Origin: Streptomyces sp. NBC_01446
GTDB lineage: Bacteria; Actinomycetota; Actinomycetes; Streptomycetales; Streptomycetaceae
Length of the DNA stretch: 64,000 bases
NCBI RefSeq assembly: GCF_026340095.1
Contig: NZ_JAPEPO010000002.1
Coordinates: forward strand, 930,001-994,000
Direction of reading: 5' to 3'
Shown here: in pieces, positions 16,194 to 24,616 of the stretch
Numbering within the stretch: position 1 is the first letter of the stretch
Layout: each line of letters opens with the position of its first letter
Translations under genes and position numbers: made by a program
The notes under the pieces: generated by a model
Seen by the model: only the letters and a program-made list of their open reading frames with translations
Told to the model about the DNA's origin: nothing
Databases searched by the model: none

Positions 16194-16982
16194 TCACACC
16201 GTGGTGATCAGGCCTCCGTCGATCACGAAATCGGAGCCGGTCACGTTGGCCGTCCGGTCGGAGGCCAGGAGCAGTACGAGGTCGGCAACCTCCTGGGGCC
16301 GGGTGAAGCGGCCGGTCGCGGCGCCCCGCGCGACGTTTTCGGTGACCGCGTCCGCCTCAAGTCCCCCGGCCTGACCGACAGTTGCCGCCACACCGTCCTT
16401 GCCCAGCCACATATCCGTGGCGACCGGACCCGGACTGACCGTGTTGACGCGGATGCCGCGCGGTCCCAGCTCCTTGGACAGCGACTTGCTGAAGCTGAGC
16501 AGGGCCGCCTTCGCCGCGGAGTAGTCGATCACGAGCGGGTCGGGCAGGCGCGCGTTGACGGACGCCACCGTGATGATCGACCCGGCGGCGTGCTGGAGCA
16601 TCAGTGGCAGGACCTCGCGGGTGGCGCGCACGGAGGAGAGGAAATTGATGTCCAGGGTGGTCGTCCAGTCCTGGTCGGTGACGGATGAGAACCCCTCGGT
16701 GCGTGGCCGGACGGCACCGACGTTGTTGACCAGGATGTCGGGCGGCCCGAAGGCGGATGCCGCCGCCTCGACCAGCGCGGCGGGCCCTTCCGGAGTCCCC
16801 AGATCCACCTCGACGGCCTGTACGGACCCTGTGCGGGCGAGGTCGGCCAGTTCACCGCCCATGTGGCGCGCCCCGGCCGTCACGCGGACCCCTTCCGCCA
16901 CGAGGGCCTTGGTGATGGCCAGGCCGATGCCCTTGCTCGCACCGGTCACCACCGCGGTTCTGCCCTGGAGCTTCAGTTCCAT
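16194..16982 (-). CDS. SDR-family oxidoreductase
   Basis: A 262-residue short-chain dehydrogenase. TGASKGIGLAITKAL near residue 13 is the coenzyme motif, NNVGA near 90 replaces NNAG, and the catalytic set is Ser (ASVNA), Tyr and Lys in YSAAKAAL near 155. The end GSDFVIDGGL is the family's C-terminal motif. ATG 16982 is chosen over the longer open frame because GAAAGG lies 6 bases upstream. Substrate unknown. Oriented against the hydrolase relic. Confidence 0.85.
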   Translation of the reverse strand: MELKLQGRTAVVTGASKGIGLAITKALVAEGVRVTAGARHMGGELADLARTGSVQAVEVDLGTPEGPAALVEAAASAFGPPDILVNNVGAVRPRTEGFSSVTDQDWTTTLDINFLSSVRATREVLPLMLQHAAGSIITVASVNARLPDPLVIDYSAAKAALLSFSKSLSKELGPRGIRVNTVSPGPVATDMWLGKDGVAATVGQAGGLEADAVTENVARGAATGRFTRPQEVADLVLLLASDRTANVTGSDFVIDGGLITTV

Positions 16983-17115
16983 GAGACGCCTTTCTGCGCC
17001 GAGCGGCGACCGACCACCGCACGAACGGGACGGCGTTCCACGATACGGATTCCGGCGGCGCACGCGGCGCGACGCGCGGCAACGCCATGTGGTGCCAAAT
17101 GGGGGTCATGGTGGC

Positions 17116-17194
17116 CTCACCCTCACCCTCAACGTCACCGTCGCCCTCCCCCTCACCCTCACCGTCACCGTCACCGTCACCGTCACCGTCACCG
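17116..17194. repeat. Hexanucleotide low-complexity repeat (CACCCT/CACCGT)n
   Basis: About 13 imperfect tandem hexamers of CTCACC and GTCACC type, with the last five or so (17161-17192) nearly perfect CACCGT units. It lies just past the stop of the glutamine amidotransferase gene and upstream of the SDR start, so it is intergenic. Repeats of this kind are prone to slippage. Confidence 0.8.
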
Positions 17195-17202
17195 GCGGAA
17201 CG

Positions 17203-17976
17203 TCATCGCTGCCCAGGCGGCGGCACGGCCGGCAGGGCCGGCACGGCCGTAGCAGGATCGGTCACGATCGCGGCCCACTGCTCGGCGAACGCACCCCACA
17301 GCGCGCGCAACTCTGTCTCCGCCCGAGCCACCTCGGCCACGACACCGGCGGGTTCGAGCCCGAGGGCGCGCAGTGGGCCGACGTCCGAGGTTCCCCAGGT
17401 GCGGATGTCGTCCGCCAGGACCTCGGGGTGGAACTGCACTGCCCAGACCGAAGTGCCGATCCGGTAGGACTGGTGGGCGCAGCGTTCGCTGGTGACAAGT
17501 GGAACTGCTCCGTCGGGGAGAGTGCCGGATTCCTCCCAGTGCCATTGCACCGCGCGCAACCGTCCACCCGTATTCGTGAGGGGTCCGAACAGCGGGTCCT
17601 CTGCGGCCTCCTGGAATGGCGTCAGTTCGCAGAGGCCGACCTCGGGGAGCGCGGCGCGCCGGACTTCGCCGCCACACGCCACAGTCAGCAGTTCCATGCC
17701 CAGGCAGATCGCCAGCGTGGGCAGGTCGCGAGCCACGGCCTGGCGCAGCAGTTCACGTACGTCAGGCAGCCAGGGCGCGCGTTCATCGTCGTGCGGGCCC
17801 ATCGAACCGCCGAGGACGAGCAGCGCGTCGTGGTCGTCCAGATTTCGGGGCAGTGCGTCTCCTGCCCAAGGGCGGCACATGTCTGTCAACAGCCCTTGCC
17901 CGACTATGCGTTCACCGACCTGGGCCGGACCCGTTCCGTCCTCGTGCTCGACGACGAGCACCCGCGCAGCGCCCAC
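17203..17976 (-). CDS. Class I glutamine amidotransferase domain protein (GMP-synthase-like)
   Basis: A 257-residue free-standing glutaminase-type domain. DALLVLGGSMGPHDD near residue 52, the nucleophile elbow LAICLGMELL near 95, and WAVQFHPEV near 190 supply the Gly loop, Cys and His/Glu of the triad. GTG 17976 is chosen because GAGGAGGGG precedes it by about 6 bases; the longer frame upstream is unsupported. Without a synthetase partner nearby it may hydrolyse gamma-glutamyl compounds. Divergent neighbours are relics. Confidence 0.85.
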   Translation of the reverse strand: MGAARVLVVEHEDGTGPAQVGERIVGQGLLTDMCRPWAGDALPRNLDDHDALLVLGGSMGPHDDERAPWLPDVRELLRQAVARDLPTLAICLGMELLTVACGGEVRRAALPEVGLCELTPFQEAAEDPLFGPLTNTGGRLRAVQWHWEESGTLPDGAVPLVTSERCAHQSYRIGTSVWAVQFHPEVLADDIRTWGTSDVGPLRALGLEPAGVVAEVARAETELRALWGAFAEQWAAIVTDPATAVPALPAVPPPGQR

Positions 17977-18032
17977 CGCCGCCCCTCCTCGATCCGTACA
18001 TCCTGATGCAGGAAACACAGCACTGCCTTCCC

Positions 18033-18425
18033 TCAGAGAGTGGTGGACAGGTCGTCCCAGAGGACGTGGCCGACCGCACGGCCATGAGGGTCGAGGAGTC
18101 GGCCCATGCGCTTGGCAGTGATGAGCGTGACCGTGCGGTCGAGCACGCGCAGATCCGGTAGCTGCTCACACAAGTGGGCCTCGAAACCCGTGACGTCCTC
18201 CGTCGTGCGTAGCCAGGCGATGACCAGGAAGCCGGCTGTCCCGCTGACAGCGCTGCACAGCCGGACCTCGGGCATGAGGCCGAGTGTGCGCTGCCGCGGT
18301 CAGTCGGTCGGCGGGGAGGTCGGTGCGGTAGGTGGCGGTGAGCGGCCAGCCGGCGGCGCCCTGGGCGAAGTCGCAGCGGAAGTGGACCGACCGCGTCTCC
18401 ATCGGTTCTTCGGCGGTACGGAGCC
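18033..18425 (-). pseudogene. Lrp/AsnC-family regulator relic, truncated and frameshifted
   Basis: The last 80 codons encode the AsnC ligand-binding domain: LCSAVSGTAGFLVIAWLRT, DRTVTLITAKRMGRLLD, GRAVGHV. Just upstream, in another frame, SVHFRCDFAQGAAGWPL then TATYRTDLPADRLTAAA is the preceding part of the same family. A shift of 2 bases near 18287 separates them (expected DRLTAAARTLGLMPEVR). The N-terminal helix-turn-helix half is absent; an M20 peptidase end follows immediately on the other strand. Nonfunctional. Confidence 0.7.
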
Positions 18426-18439
18426 CAGCAGCTGGGAGG

Positions 18440-18579
18440 GGGCCGATCCGGCGGGCGAGCAGCCGTCCACCGTGCACGGCAACCACTCCGCGTTCTTCGC
18501 CCCGGTGGCGGATCCGGCGCTGCGTGACGGGATCACGCATCTGCTCGATGCCGCCTCGGAGTGGCTCGACCAGGTGTGA
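18440..18579 (+). pseudogene. M20 metallopeptidase/amidohydrolase 3' remnant
   Basis: The last 40 codons of this plus frame read GEQPSTVHGNHSAFFAPVAD then PALRDGITHLLDAASEWL before the stop. HGNHSxFFAP...LRxGxxxLxxAAxxWL is the C-terminal signature of M20-type amidohydrolases. The upstream part is missing and abuts the AsnC relic. M20 genes are often divergent from AsnC regulators, so one deletion across the divergent promoter region would create this layout. Confidence 0.5.
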
Positions 18580-18644
18580 ATCCGGCGCCGGTCCCGGGCC
18601 GGGGCAGGCCTACGTGCGAACCGTGTTGTCGTACGGCGCTGCGC

Positions 18645-19382
18645 TCAGCCCCGGTCCTCCGGACGCCGCGCCACAAAGACGAACTCCCGGCCGGGACGGT
18701 CAGCGGCGTCACGAACCTCGTCGACCACGAAGCCTTGCGAGACCAACTGCGCCTCGATCTCCGGCCGTTCACGGAACCGCAAGGTCGTATCGGAGGTCAG
18801 CACCTCACCGTCCTCGGCGAATACGTACGTCCACCGAAACGTCACCAACGGCCCGCTCACGTCGGTCACCTCGACCCAGCTCTCGACCACGCCGACTCCC
18901 GGGATACGCGTCTTCGAGTACGACTCCTCGCGGTTCCACTCCTCCCAGGCGCGTCCGGCCGGGTCCCGCGTCTCGAACACCAGGCGCCCGCCGGGCCGCA
19001 GTGCCTCGTACGCCCCTTGCAGCGTCCGCCGCCAGACCGCCGGGTCGACGACGGCCTGCGCGACGTTCGCCGTCATGGTCGCCAGATCCGTCCTCAGGGG
19101 CGGGAGCGCTGTCGCGTCGCCGCAGATCCAGCGCACCCGCTCGCTACCGGGCTTGCCCCGGGCCACATCGACGGACGCCCGCGCGGGGTCGACCCCCACG
19201 ACCTCGATCCCCCGGTCGGCCAGGAGCAGCGCGAACACTCCCGTCCCGCAGCCGATGTCCAGCACCCGACGCGCTCCGAACTCCTCCGCCATACCCACGT
19301 ACGCGTCGAGATCGCTGCGGTCAGGATCGAGCGCGTCGTAGACCGCGGCGAGCCGTGGATGCTCAAATTCCTCATCTGCCAT
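18645..19382 (-). CDS. Class I SAM-dependent methyltransferase
   Basis: A 245-residue methyltransferase. VLDIGCGTGVFALLLADRG near residue 42 is the SAM loop, VVGVDPARASVD gives the acidic residue after strand two, WICGDATALP is motif III and LRPGGRLVFETRDP the post-motif. Domain 25 type; a C-terminal segment VVTFRWTYVFAEDGE is shared with Streptomyces small-molecule methyltransferases. ATG 19382 begins MADEEFEHPRLAAVYD; the open frame beyond it looks non-coding. Substrate unknown, no pathway neighbours. Confidence 0.85.
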   Translation of the reverse strand: MADEEFEHPRLAAVYDALDPDRSDLDAYVGMAEEFGARRVLDIGCGTGVFALLLADRGIEVVGVDPARASVDVARGKPGSERVRWICGDATALPPLRTDLATMTANVAQAVVDPAVWRRTLQGAYEALRPGGRLVFETRDPAGRAWEEWNREESYSKTRIPGVGVVESWVEVTDVSGPLVTFRWTYVFAEDGEVLTSDTTLRFRERPEIEAQLVSQGFVVDEVRDAADRPGREFVFVARRPEDRG

Positions 19383-20035
19383 GCGACCGAAGGTATCGGG
19401 CGCGCGATCCGTGAACCCCTCGTTCAGCCGGTCGAAGTGCACCCGGTGGACGGCGGTGTCTCCGGCGCCGGCCCACGGAAACTCGGCATCAAGAGCCCGC
19501 TGTACGTAGGACCCGACGTCATCGGCACGACCCCCGACCCGGCCGCGAAGGTGGCGCTGAAGCCGCTGCCGGGCCCGCTGCGGGTGATCACCGTACGGCC
19601 GCCGTACCGCAGCGACCCGCGCGCAGTACGCCGGCACTCGATCCATCCCTACCAAGACGAAGAGGCACGCGCGTAGAGCAGAGCAGCAGCGCTGGTACCC
19701 CCGTGCGCAGCAGACCGAGCCGACCCACCCCCTCGTCGCGGTCTGCGAGGTCCTCGACGGCCCGGGCCGCGGCTCAGAAGTACTCATAGGCGCACCGGAA
19801 CAGGACATGCCGGAGGTGCTGGGCGCCATCGCCGCCCATGCTCGTCGGTGGCGGTGAGCCGGGCGGCGCCTGCCACGAGCGGCTCGGGCAGGTCGCCGTC
19901 ACGCGTAAGGGAGCTGGACTTCGCGGGCCGCACAACCATGAAGTCACAAATCAATCACCTGTTGTTCATATTTCCTTCACACGCCCCGCCGCCGTAATAG
20001 CCTCATCCCACCTGTAACACCTCAGGGGGGACAAC
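19383..20035 (+). other. Long gene-poor stretch with coding-like residue near 19673-19857
   Basis: No intact gene fits here. A plus frame ending at TGA 19855-19857 reads QQRWYPRAQQTEPTHPL then VAVCEVLDGPGRGSEVLIG and PEQDMPEVLGAIAAHARRW, which looks like the end of a real protein but lacks a start and an upstream portion. Another plus frame at 19383-19676 carries LRVITVRPPYRSDPRAVRRH. Both are probably decayed genes; neither is recognised. The last 90 bases are AT-richer and form the promoter of the gene at 20036. Confidence 0.35.
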
Positions 20036-20584
20036 ATGACCAACGCGTACACAACGCCGCCCGCGCCGCGCCCGGTTGACACCAGACCTCTGCGTAAGCG
20101 CAAGCGAGTATGGCTGGGCGGTTCAGGTCTGCTTCTCACCGGTGCGCTCATAGTGGGCGCCGGGAACGGCGATCAGCAGCCCGTCGCCGCCGAGGCCAAG
20201 CCCGCGCCGACCGTCGCCGCCGAGGCCAAGCCCGCGCCGACCGTCACCGCCACCGTGACCGCCACGCCGGAGCCCGCGCCGACCGTCACGGAGACCATCA
20301 AGGCCAAGGCGAAGCCGCGCCCCACGATCACTGTGACCAAGACCGCCCGGCCTGCCGCCGACACCGGAAGCGACAGGGGCAGCGACACAGGCAGCGACAC
20401 AGCCAACGGAAGCGGCAGCCAGGACACCACCGGCACCTGCTCGATCGTCTCCAACGCGGGCAACTGCTACTCGGCCGGCCAGTTCTGCCGCAACAGCGAT
20501 CACGGCGCCGCCACCACCAACCAGGGCGGCACACGCATCAAGTGCGTGTACAGCTCCAACGCCTGGCGCTGGACGTACGCCTGA
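20036..20584 (+). CDS. Membrane-anchored protein with Ala/Pro repeats and Cys-containing C-terminal domain
   Basis: A 182-residue protein: basic N-terminus (RPLRKRKR), one membrane segment (WLGGSGLLLTGALIVGAG, about 26-43), a Pro/Ala/Thr-rich extracellular linker with two copies of AEAKPAPTV, a Gly/Ser/Asp-rich hinge, and a conserved-looking C-terminal domain with four cysteines (TCSIVSNAGNCYSAGQFCRN, then KCVYSSNAWRWTYA). GGGGGG sits 7 bases before ATG. A TTGTTC ... AT-rich promoter-like region lies about 70 bases upstream. Probably exported surface protein; function unknown. Confidence 0.7.
   Translation: MTNAYTTPPAPRPVDTRPLRKRKRVWLGGSGLLLTGALIVGAGNGDQQPVAAEAKPAPTVAAEAKPAPTVTATVTATPEPAPTVTETIKAKAKPRPTITVTKTARPAADTGSDRGSDTGSDTANGSGSQDTTGTCSIVSNAGNCYSAGQFCRNSDHGAATTNQGGTRIKCVYSSNAWRWTYA
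20183..20242 (+). repeat. Two 30-bp perfect direct repeats inside the gene at 20036
   Basis: Units 20183-20212 and 20213-20242 are identical and encode the AEAKPAPTVA decapeptide twice; a partial third copy follows with substitutions. Confidence 0.85.
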
Positions 20585-20710
20585 CGGCACATCACTTCGC
20601 TCTCCGTCGGACCCCGTACCGCGTTCGCTCGCGTCGGCCTGCCACTTGCGAGGCCTTCTGCTGTCAGCCAAGACCTCACGTCCGCGTGGCATCGGCGGCA
20701 GAATCGGCGC

Positions 20711-21409
20711 ATGCAGCAGCCGGTCTTCGTTCTCGTGCACAGTCCCTCCGTGGGCCCCTCGACCTGGCACCCTGTGGCCGACCACCTCAAGGCGAGGGGT
20801 CACCAGGTGCGGGTGCCGTCCCTCCTGCACGTCGGCGCCGGTGTCCCGCCCTTCTGGCCCCGCGCCGTCAGCGCCGTCCGTGACGACCTCCGGCACGTTC
20901 CGGACGGCAGCCCCGTCACGTTGGTGGCACACAGCAACGCCGGCTTGTTCCTCCCCGTGATCCGCGCGGCGCTCGACCACCCGGTGGCCGGCTCGATCTT
21001 CGTCGATGCCGCGCTGCCGGCCCGTATCGGACCAACTCCTGTCGCACCACCGGAGTTGCTGGAGTTCCTCACCCCGATGGCCGTGAACGGCACCCTGCCG
21101 CGCTGGACCGACTGGTGGGACGAGGCCGACGTGGCACCCATGTTCTCCGATCCGGCGGTGCGTCAGACCGTCGTCGAGGAACAGCCCACTCTGCCCCTGT
21201 CCTACTACGAGCAGCACATCCCGGTCCCGGACGGGTGGGACGACCACCCGTGTTCCTACCTGCTCTTCGCCCCGCAGTACGAGGATGTCGCCGCCGAAGC
21301 GCGCGAGCGCGGCCTGCGCGTGGCACACCTGCCGGGCGAACACCTCCACCAGATCGTCGACCCCGAAGCCACGGCACAGCACCTCATCGAGCTCGCCCGC
21401 ACACGTTGA
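20711..21409 (+). CDS. Alpha/beta hydrolase
   Basis: A 232-residue alpha/beta-fold hydrolase. FVLVHSPSVGPSTWHPV near residue 6 is the oxyanion strand, LVAHSNAG near 70 is the nucleophile elbow with the Ser, and the C-terminal LPGEHLHQIVDPE near 212 carries the catalytic His. The elbow is HSNAG rather than GxSxG, a variant common in this subgroup. No partner genes. Substrate unknown. Confidence 0.82.
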   Translation: MQQPVFVLVHSPSVGPSTWHPVADHLKARGHQVRVPSLLHVGAGVPPFWPRAVSAVRDDLRHVPDGSPVTLVAHSNAGLFLPVIRAALDHPVAGSIFVDAALPARIGPTPVAPPELLEFLTPMAVNGTLPRWTDWWDEADVAPMFSDPAVRQTVVEEQPTLPLSYYEQHIPVPDGWDDHPCSYLLFAPQYEDVAAEARERGLRVAHLPGEHLHQIVDPEATAQHLIELARTR

Positions 21410-21472
21410 TGCGCCGGCCGCCTCACCCCGACCGCACACCAAACGGTTCCGTTCCCGTGCGAGACTCGGGGT

Positions 21473-22111
21473 ATGGCAGGTTCAGGGGAGTTCGAGCCGG
21501 AGTCGGAGCGGGTTACGCGGCAGCTCCGGGACGACATTCTCGACGGTGTGCGCAAACCCGGCAGCAAGCTCGTCGAACGCGAGCTGGCGGCACAGATAGG
21601 GGTCAGCCGCGTACCCGTTCGCGATGCCCTGCGCGTGCTCGTCGCCGAGGGCCTGGTCACTCCGCGACCGCGGACGTGGGCGGTCGTAAGGGAGTTCACA
21701 CCTACGGACATCGCCGATCTGAACGAGGTCCGGGAGGCCCTTGAGGTGATGACCTTCCGTCTCGCCGCTCAGCGGGGTGACCGCGTCGGCCTCGGGCGGC
21801 TCCGCTCGAACCTCGACGAGGAACTCGCGGCCGCCAGGGCGGGCGACGCGGTTCGCGCCCGGCGCGCGGCAGCCGACTTCCACGAGACGGTGACGTCGAT
21901 GGCGGCCAACGAGTTGCTGAGCGAACTCGAAGGTACGTTGCGCAGCCGGATGCGGTGGCTGCTGGGCCGGCACGACGACCTCCTCGCGATGGCGCTGGAG
22001 CACGAGGCCCTCTACGCCGCTGTCGCGGACCGCGACGTGGCACTCGTCGAGGAACTCGTCGTCGAGCACCTGGAGAACAGCCGCCGCGCCATCGCCGACA
22101 AGCGCCGCTGA
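21473..22111 (+). CDS. GntR-family regulator, FadR/FCD subfamily
   Basis: A 212-residue regulator with an N-terminal winged helix (RVTRQLRDDILDGVRKPG, then ERELAAQIGVSRVPVRDAL, about 12-65) and an all-helical FCD effector domain (about 80-205) with DLNEVREALEVMTFRLAAQ and an FHETVTSMA metal-site segment. Such proteins sense carboxylates or sugar acids and bind TGGTNNACCA-type palindromes. Matching palindromes exist at 29655-29666 and 29859-29870 by the nearby transporter and amidohydrolase, and a half-site ACACCAA lies 30 bases before this gene. It probably controls the 22-31 kb uptake and hydrolase genes (inference). Confidence 0.85.
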   Translation: MAGSGEFEPESERVTRQLRDDILDGVRKPGSKLVERELAAQIGVSRVPVRDALRVLVAEGLVTPRPRTWAVVREFTPTDIADLNEVREALEVMTFRLAAQRGDRVGLGRLRSNLDEELAAARAGDAVRARRAAADFHETVTSMAANELLSELEGTLRSRMRWLLGRHDDLLAMALEHEALYAAVADRDVALVEELVVEHLENSRRAIADKRR

Positions 22112-22238
22112 CCACAGCTCGGGCCTTGTGCCGTGCCCGCAGAAGTCACCTCGCGGCCTGAGTTCACCCGTCATGCCGGCATTCCGGTCGACGATCACGG
22201 AGTCCCGCAACGTCGGTGATCACGCCGGCGCGTGACGC

Positions 22239-22294
22239 GCATCAGCCCTCCCCGGACGCCCCGATCGACGTCGGGACATGGGGAGGGCTGATGC
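22239..22294. terminator. Long two-tier hairpin terminator
   Basis: A perfect 15-bp stem (22239-22253 with 22280-22294) around a 26-nt loop that itself holds CCCGA/TCGGG. It separates the converging GntR and amidohydrolase genes. Confidence 0.75.
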
Positions 22295-22326
22295 ACCGGG
22301 TTCGACCGCCGGTCCGAGGGCTCGGA

Positions 22327-23547
22327 TCAGCCCCGTACCAGCGCCAGTCGGTCGGCGACGACCACTCCGTCGTGCAGGACAGTGCGATCCGTGCCGCGGT
22401 CCATCACCGCGCTCGACGGTGTCTCGCCGTCGACAAGGAGCAGGTCGGCACGGTCACCGACCGCAAGGCCGGGCCGGTCGCCGACCCCGGCAAGGCGGGC
22501 GACGTCGTGGCTCATGATCGACGCCCCGCCCATCGTGGCGACCGCCAGGGACATCTCGATCAGCTCGTCACGGCGGAAGTTGTTGGTGAAGGCCAGCTGC
22601 CAGGTGCGGTCGAGCATGTCGCAGTTGCCGTACGGGCTCCAGTAGTCGCGCTGGCCGTCCTCGCCCAGGCCCACGCGGACGCCCGCCTCCGTCAGGTCCA
22701 CCAGCGACAGCTGCCCGCGGGCCGAAGGCGCCACGGTGGCCATCGCGATGTCGAGCTCGGCGAATTCGTCGATGATGCGGCGGCTCACCGACTCGGAGAC
22801 CGAGCCCAGTTCGTAGGCGTGGGACATCGTGACCTTGCCCTGCATGCCCAGTGCCCGCGTGCGGTCAAGAATCAGATCGGTGGAGAACACGCCCAGCTCG
22901 CCGGGCTCGTGCAGGTGGATGTCCACCTCGACCTGGTACTTCTCGGCGAGCGCGAACACGACGTCCAGGTGCCCCTTGGGATCCCGGTCCAGGGTGCAGG
23001 GATCGATGCCGCCCATCACGTCGGCGCCCGCCTTCAGCGAGGCCTCCAGGTATTCGGCAGTGCCCTTCTCGCGGAGGATGCCCGCCTGCGGGAACGTCAT
23101 GATCTGGACCTCGGCCTGACCGGCGAACTTCTCCTTCGCGGCCACCACCGCCTCGAACTTCTCGAGCTTGCAGTCCACGTCGACCTGGGCGTACGACCGC
23201 ACGCGGGTGGTGCCGCGCGCGATCATCCGCTCCAGGGTGCCGGCCACCCGCTCCACGAGCGGTACCTCCGCGGAGCGCCAGTTCTCCCGGTCGTTCATCG
23301 TCATCGTCCACACTCCCGGCCCGCCGGTGTGCGGCCGGAACGGCAGGCCGATCCGGGTCGAGTCCAGGTGCACGTGCACGTCGCTGAACGACGGCAGGAG
23401 CAGCCGGCCGCGGCCCTCCACCACTTCGCCGGACGGCTGCGCGGCCGGGTCGTGCGGGCGGATCGCCGCGATGCGGTCGCCGGCCAGGACGACGTCGCTG
23501 CGCTCGCCACCCCACGGACGGACGTGACGGATCAACACTGCTGTCAC
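22327..23547 (-). CDS. Cytosine-deaminase-like amidohydrolase
   Basis: A 406-residue metal-dependent amidohydrolase. DVHVHLD near residue 57 gives the first two metal His, HLHEPG near 217 and SHAYELG near 250 the next, and GEDGQRDYWSPYGNCDMLD near 318 holds the catalytic Asp in the context typical of cytosine deaminase and AtzC-like enzymes. It would deaminate a nucleobase-like or N-substituted heterocyclic compound in the cytoplasm. It follows the ABC transporter genes on the same strand after a 64-base gap, so transport and hydrolysis are probably linked. Confidence 0.83.
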   Translation of the reverse strand: MTAVLIRHVRPWGGERSDVVLAGDRIAAIRPHDPAAQPSGEVVEGRGRLLLPSFSDVHVHLDSTRIGLPFRPHTGGPGVWTMTMNDRENWRSAEVPLVERVAGTLERMIARGTTRVRSYAQVDVDCKLEKFEAVVAAKEKFAGQAEVQIMTFPQAGILREKGTAEYLEASLKAGADVMGGIDPCTLDRDPKGHLDVVFALAEKYQVEVDIHLHEPGELGVFSTDLILDRTRALGMQGKVTMSHAYELGSVSESVSRRIIDEFAELDIAMATVAPSARGQLSLVDLTEAGVRVGLGEDGQRDYWSPYGNCDMLDRTWQLAFTNNFRRDELIEMSLAVATMGGASIMSHDVARLAGVGDRPGLAVGDRADLLLVDGETPSSAVMDRGTDRTVLHDGVVVADRLALVRG

Positions 23548-23611
23548 CTCTCTACTGTGCTTTGTGGTGCTTTGTTGCGCGGTGCTGCTGTTCGTGTGGA
23601 CAGGGACCGGA

Positions 23612-24616
23612 TTACCGGGATGTCGTCGTGGCCAGCATCTCGGCCGCGACGTCGGCGTGGTGGCAGGCGATGTCGCCGCTCGGCACGCTCTCCGAGCACA
23701 ACCGGCGCCGCTGCGGGTCCAGTTGCGTATGCACGGGGCACCGGGACTGGAACACGCAGCCGCGCGGCGGGTCGGCCGGGCTGGGCAGATCGCCCTTCAG
23801 CCGGATCCGCCCGCTGCGGTCCGCCGCCGGGTCGGGCTGCGGTACGGCGGACAGGAGCGCCCGCGTGTAGGGATGTTCCGGAGCGCCGAAGACCCGGGGG
23901 GTGTCGCCGTATTCCATGATCTTGCCGAGGTACATCACCGCGATGCGGTCGGCGAAGTGCTGGACCACGGACAGGTCGTGGGCGATGAAGAGGTAGGCCA
24001 CTCCGGTGTCCCGCTGGATGTCCTCGAGGAGGTTGATGACCTGCGCCTGGACCGACACGTCCAGCGCGGACACCGGTTCGTCGCAGATGATGAGTTGCGG
24101 GTCCAGGGCGAGCGCCCGTGCGATGCCCACGCGCTGTTTCTGGCCTCCGGAGAACTCGTGCGGGAAGCGGTTGTAGTGGTCGGGGCGCAGTCCCACCCGG
24201 TCCATCAGGTCCCGCACCTTGGCCTTGACGCCGCCGGCCGGTGTGATCCGCTGGGCGAGGAGCGGTGCGGCGATCGCGCTGCCCACGGACTGGCGTGGGT
24301 TCAGCGACGACGACGGGTTCTGGAACACCATCTGCACCCGGCGCCGGTACTCCTGGAGTTCCGAGGAACGCAGCTCGGCGATCTCCCGGCCGTCGAGCCG
24401 GACGCTCCCGGACGTCGGCTCGAGGAGGCGCATGAGCAGACGGCCGGTGGTCGACTTGCCACAGCCGGACTCCCCCACCAGGCCGAGGGTCTGTCCGGCG
24501 TCGACGGAGAAGCTGACGCCGTCCACGGCCTTGATCCCACCGCCGCCGGGCCTGAAGCCACGGGAGCGGGTCGGGAAGTGCTTGGTCAGGTCGGTGACCT
24601 CCAGCAGCGGCGTCAT
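23612..24616 (-). CDS. Dipeptide/oligopeptide-type ABC transporter ATP-binding protein (DppF/OppF-like)
   Basis: A 334-residue ATPase. Walker A GESGCGKS near residue 55, Q-loop MVFQNPSSSLNPRQ, signature FSGGQKQR, Walker B LIICDEP and the His switch IAHD are intact. The C-terminal oligopeptide-type extension ends with the CVFQSRCP ... ACHH cysteine cluster that can bind Fe-S in this family. ATG 24616 overlaps the stop of the partner ATPase by ATGA. Energises import with the partner at 24613-25629. Confidence 0.9.
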   Translation of the reverse strand: MTPLLEVTDLTKHFPTRSRGFRPGGGGIKAVDGVSFSVDAGQTLGLVGESGCGKSTTGRLLMRLLEPTSGSVRLDGREIAELRSSELQEYRRRVQMVFQNPSSSLNPRQSVGSAIAAPLLAQRITPAGGVKAKVRDLMDRVGLRPDHYNRFPHEFSGGQKQRVGIARALALDPQLIICDEPVSALDVSVQAQVINLLEDIQRDTGVAYLFIAHDLSVVQHFADRIAVMYLGKIMEYGDTPRVFGAPEHPYTRALLSAVPQPDPAADRSGRIRLKGDLPSPADPPRGCVFQSRCPVHTQLDPQRRRLCSESVPSGDIACHHADVAAEMLATTTSR

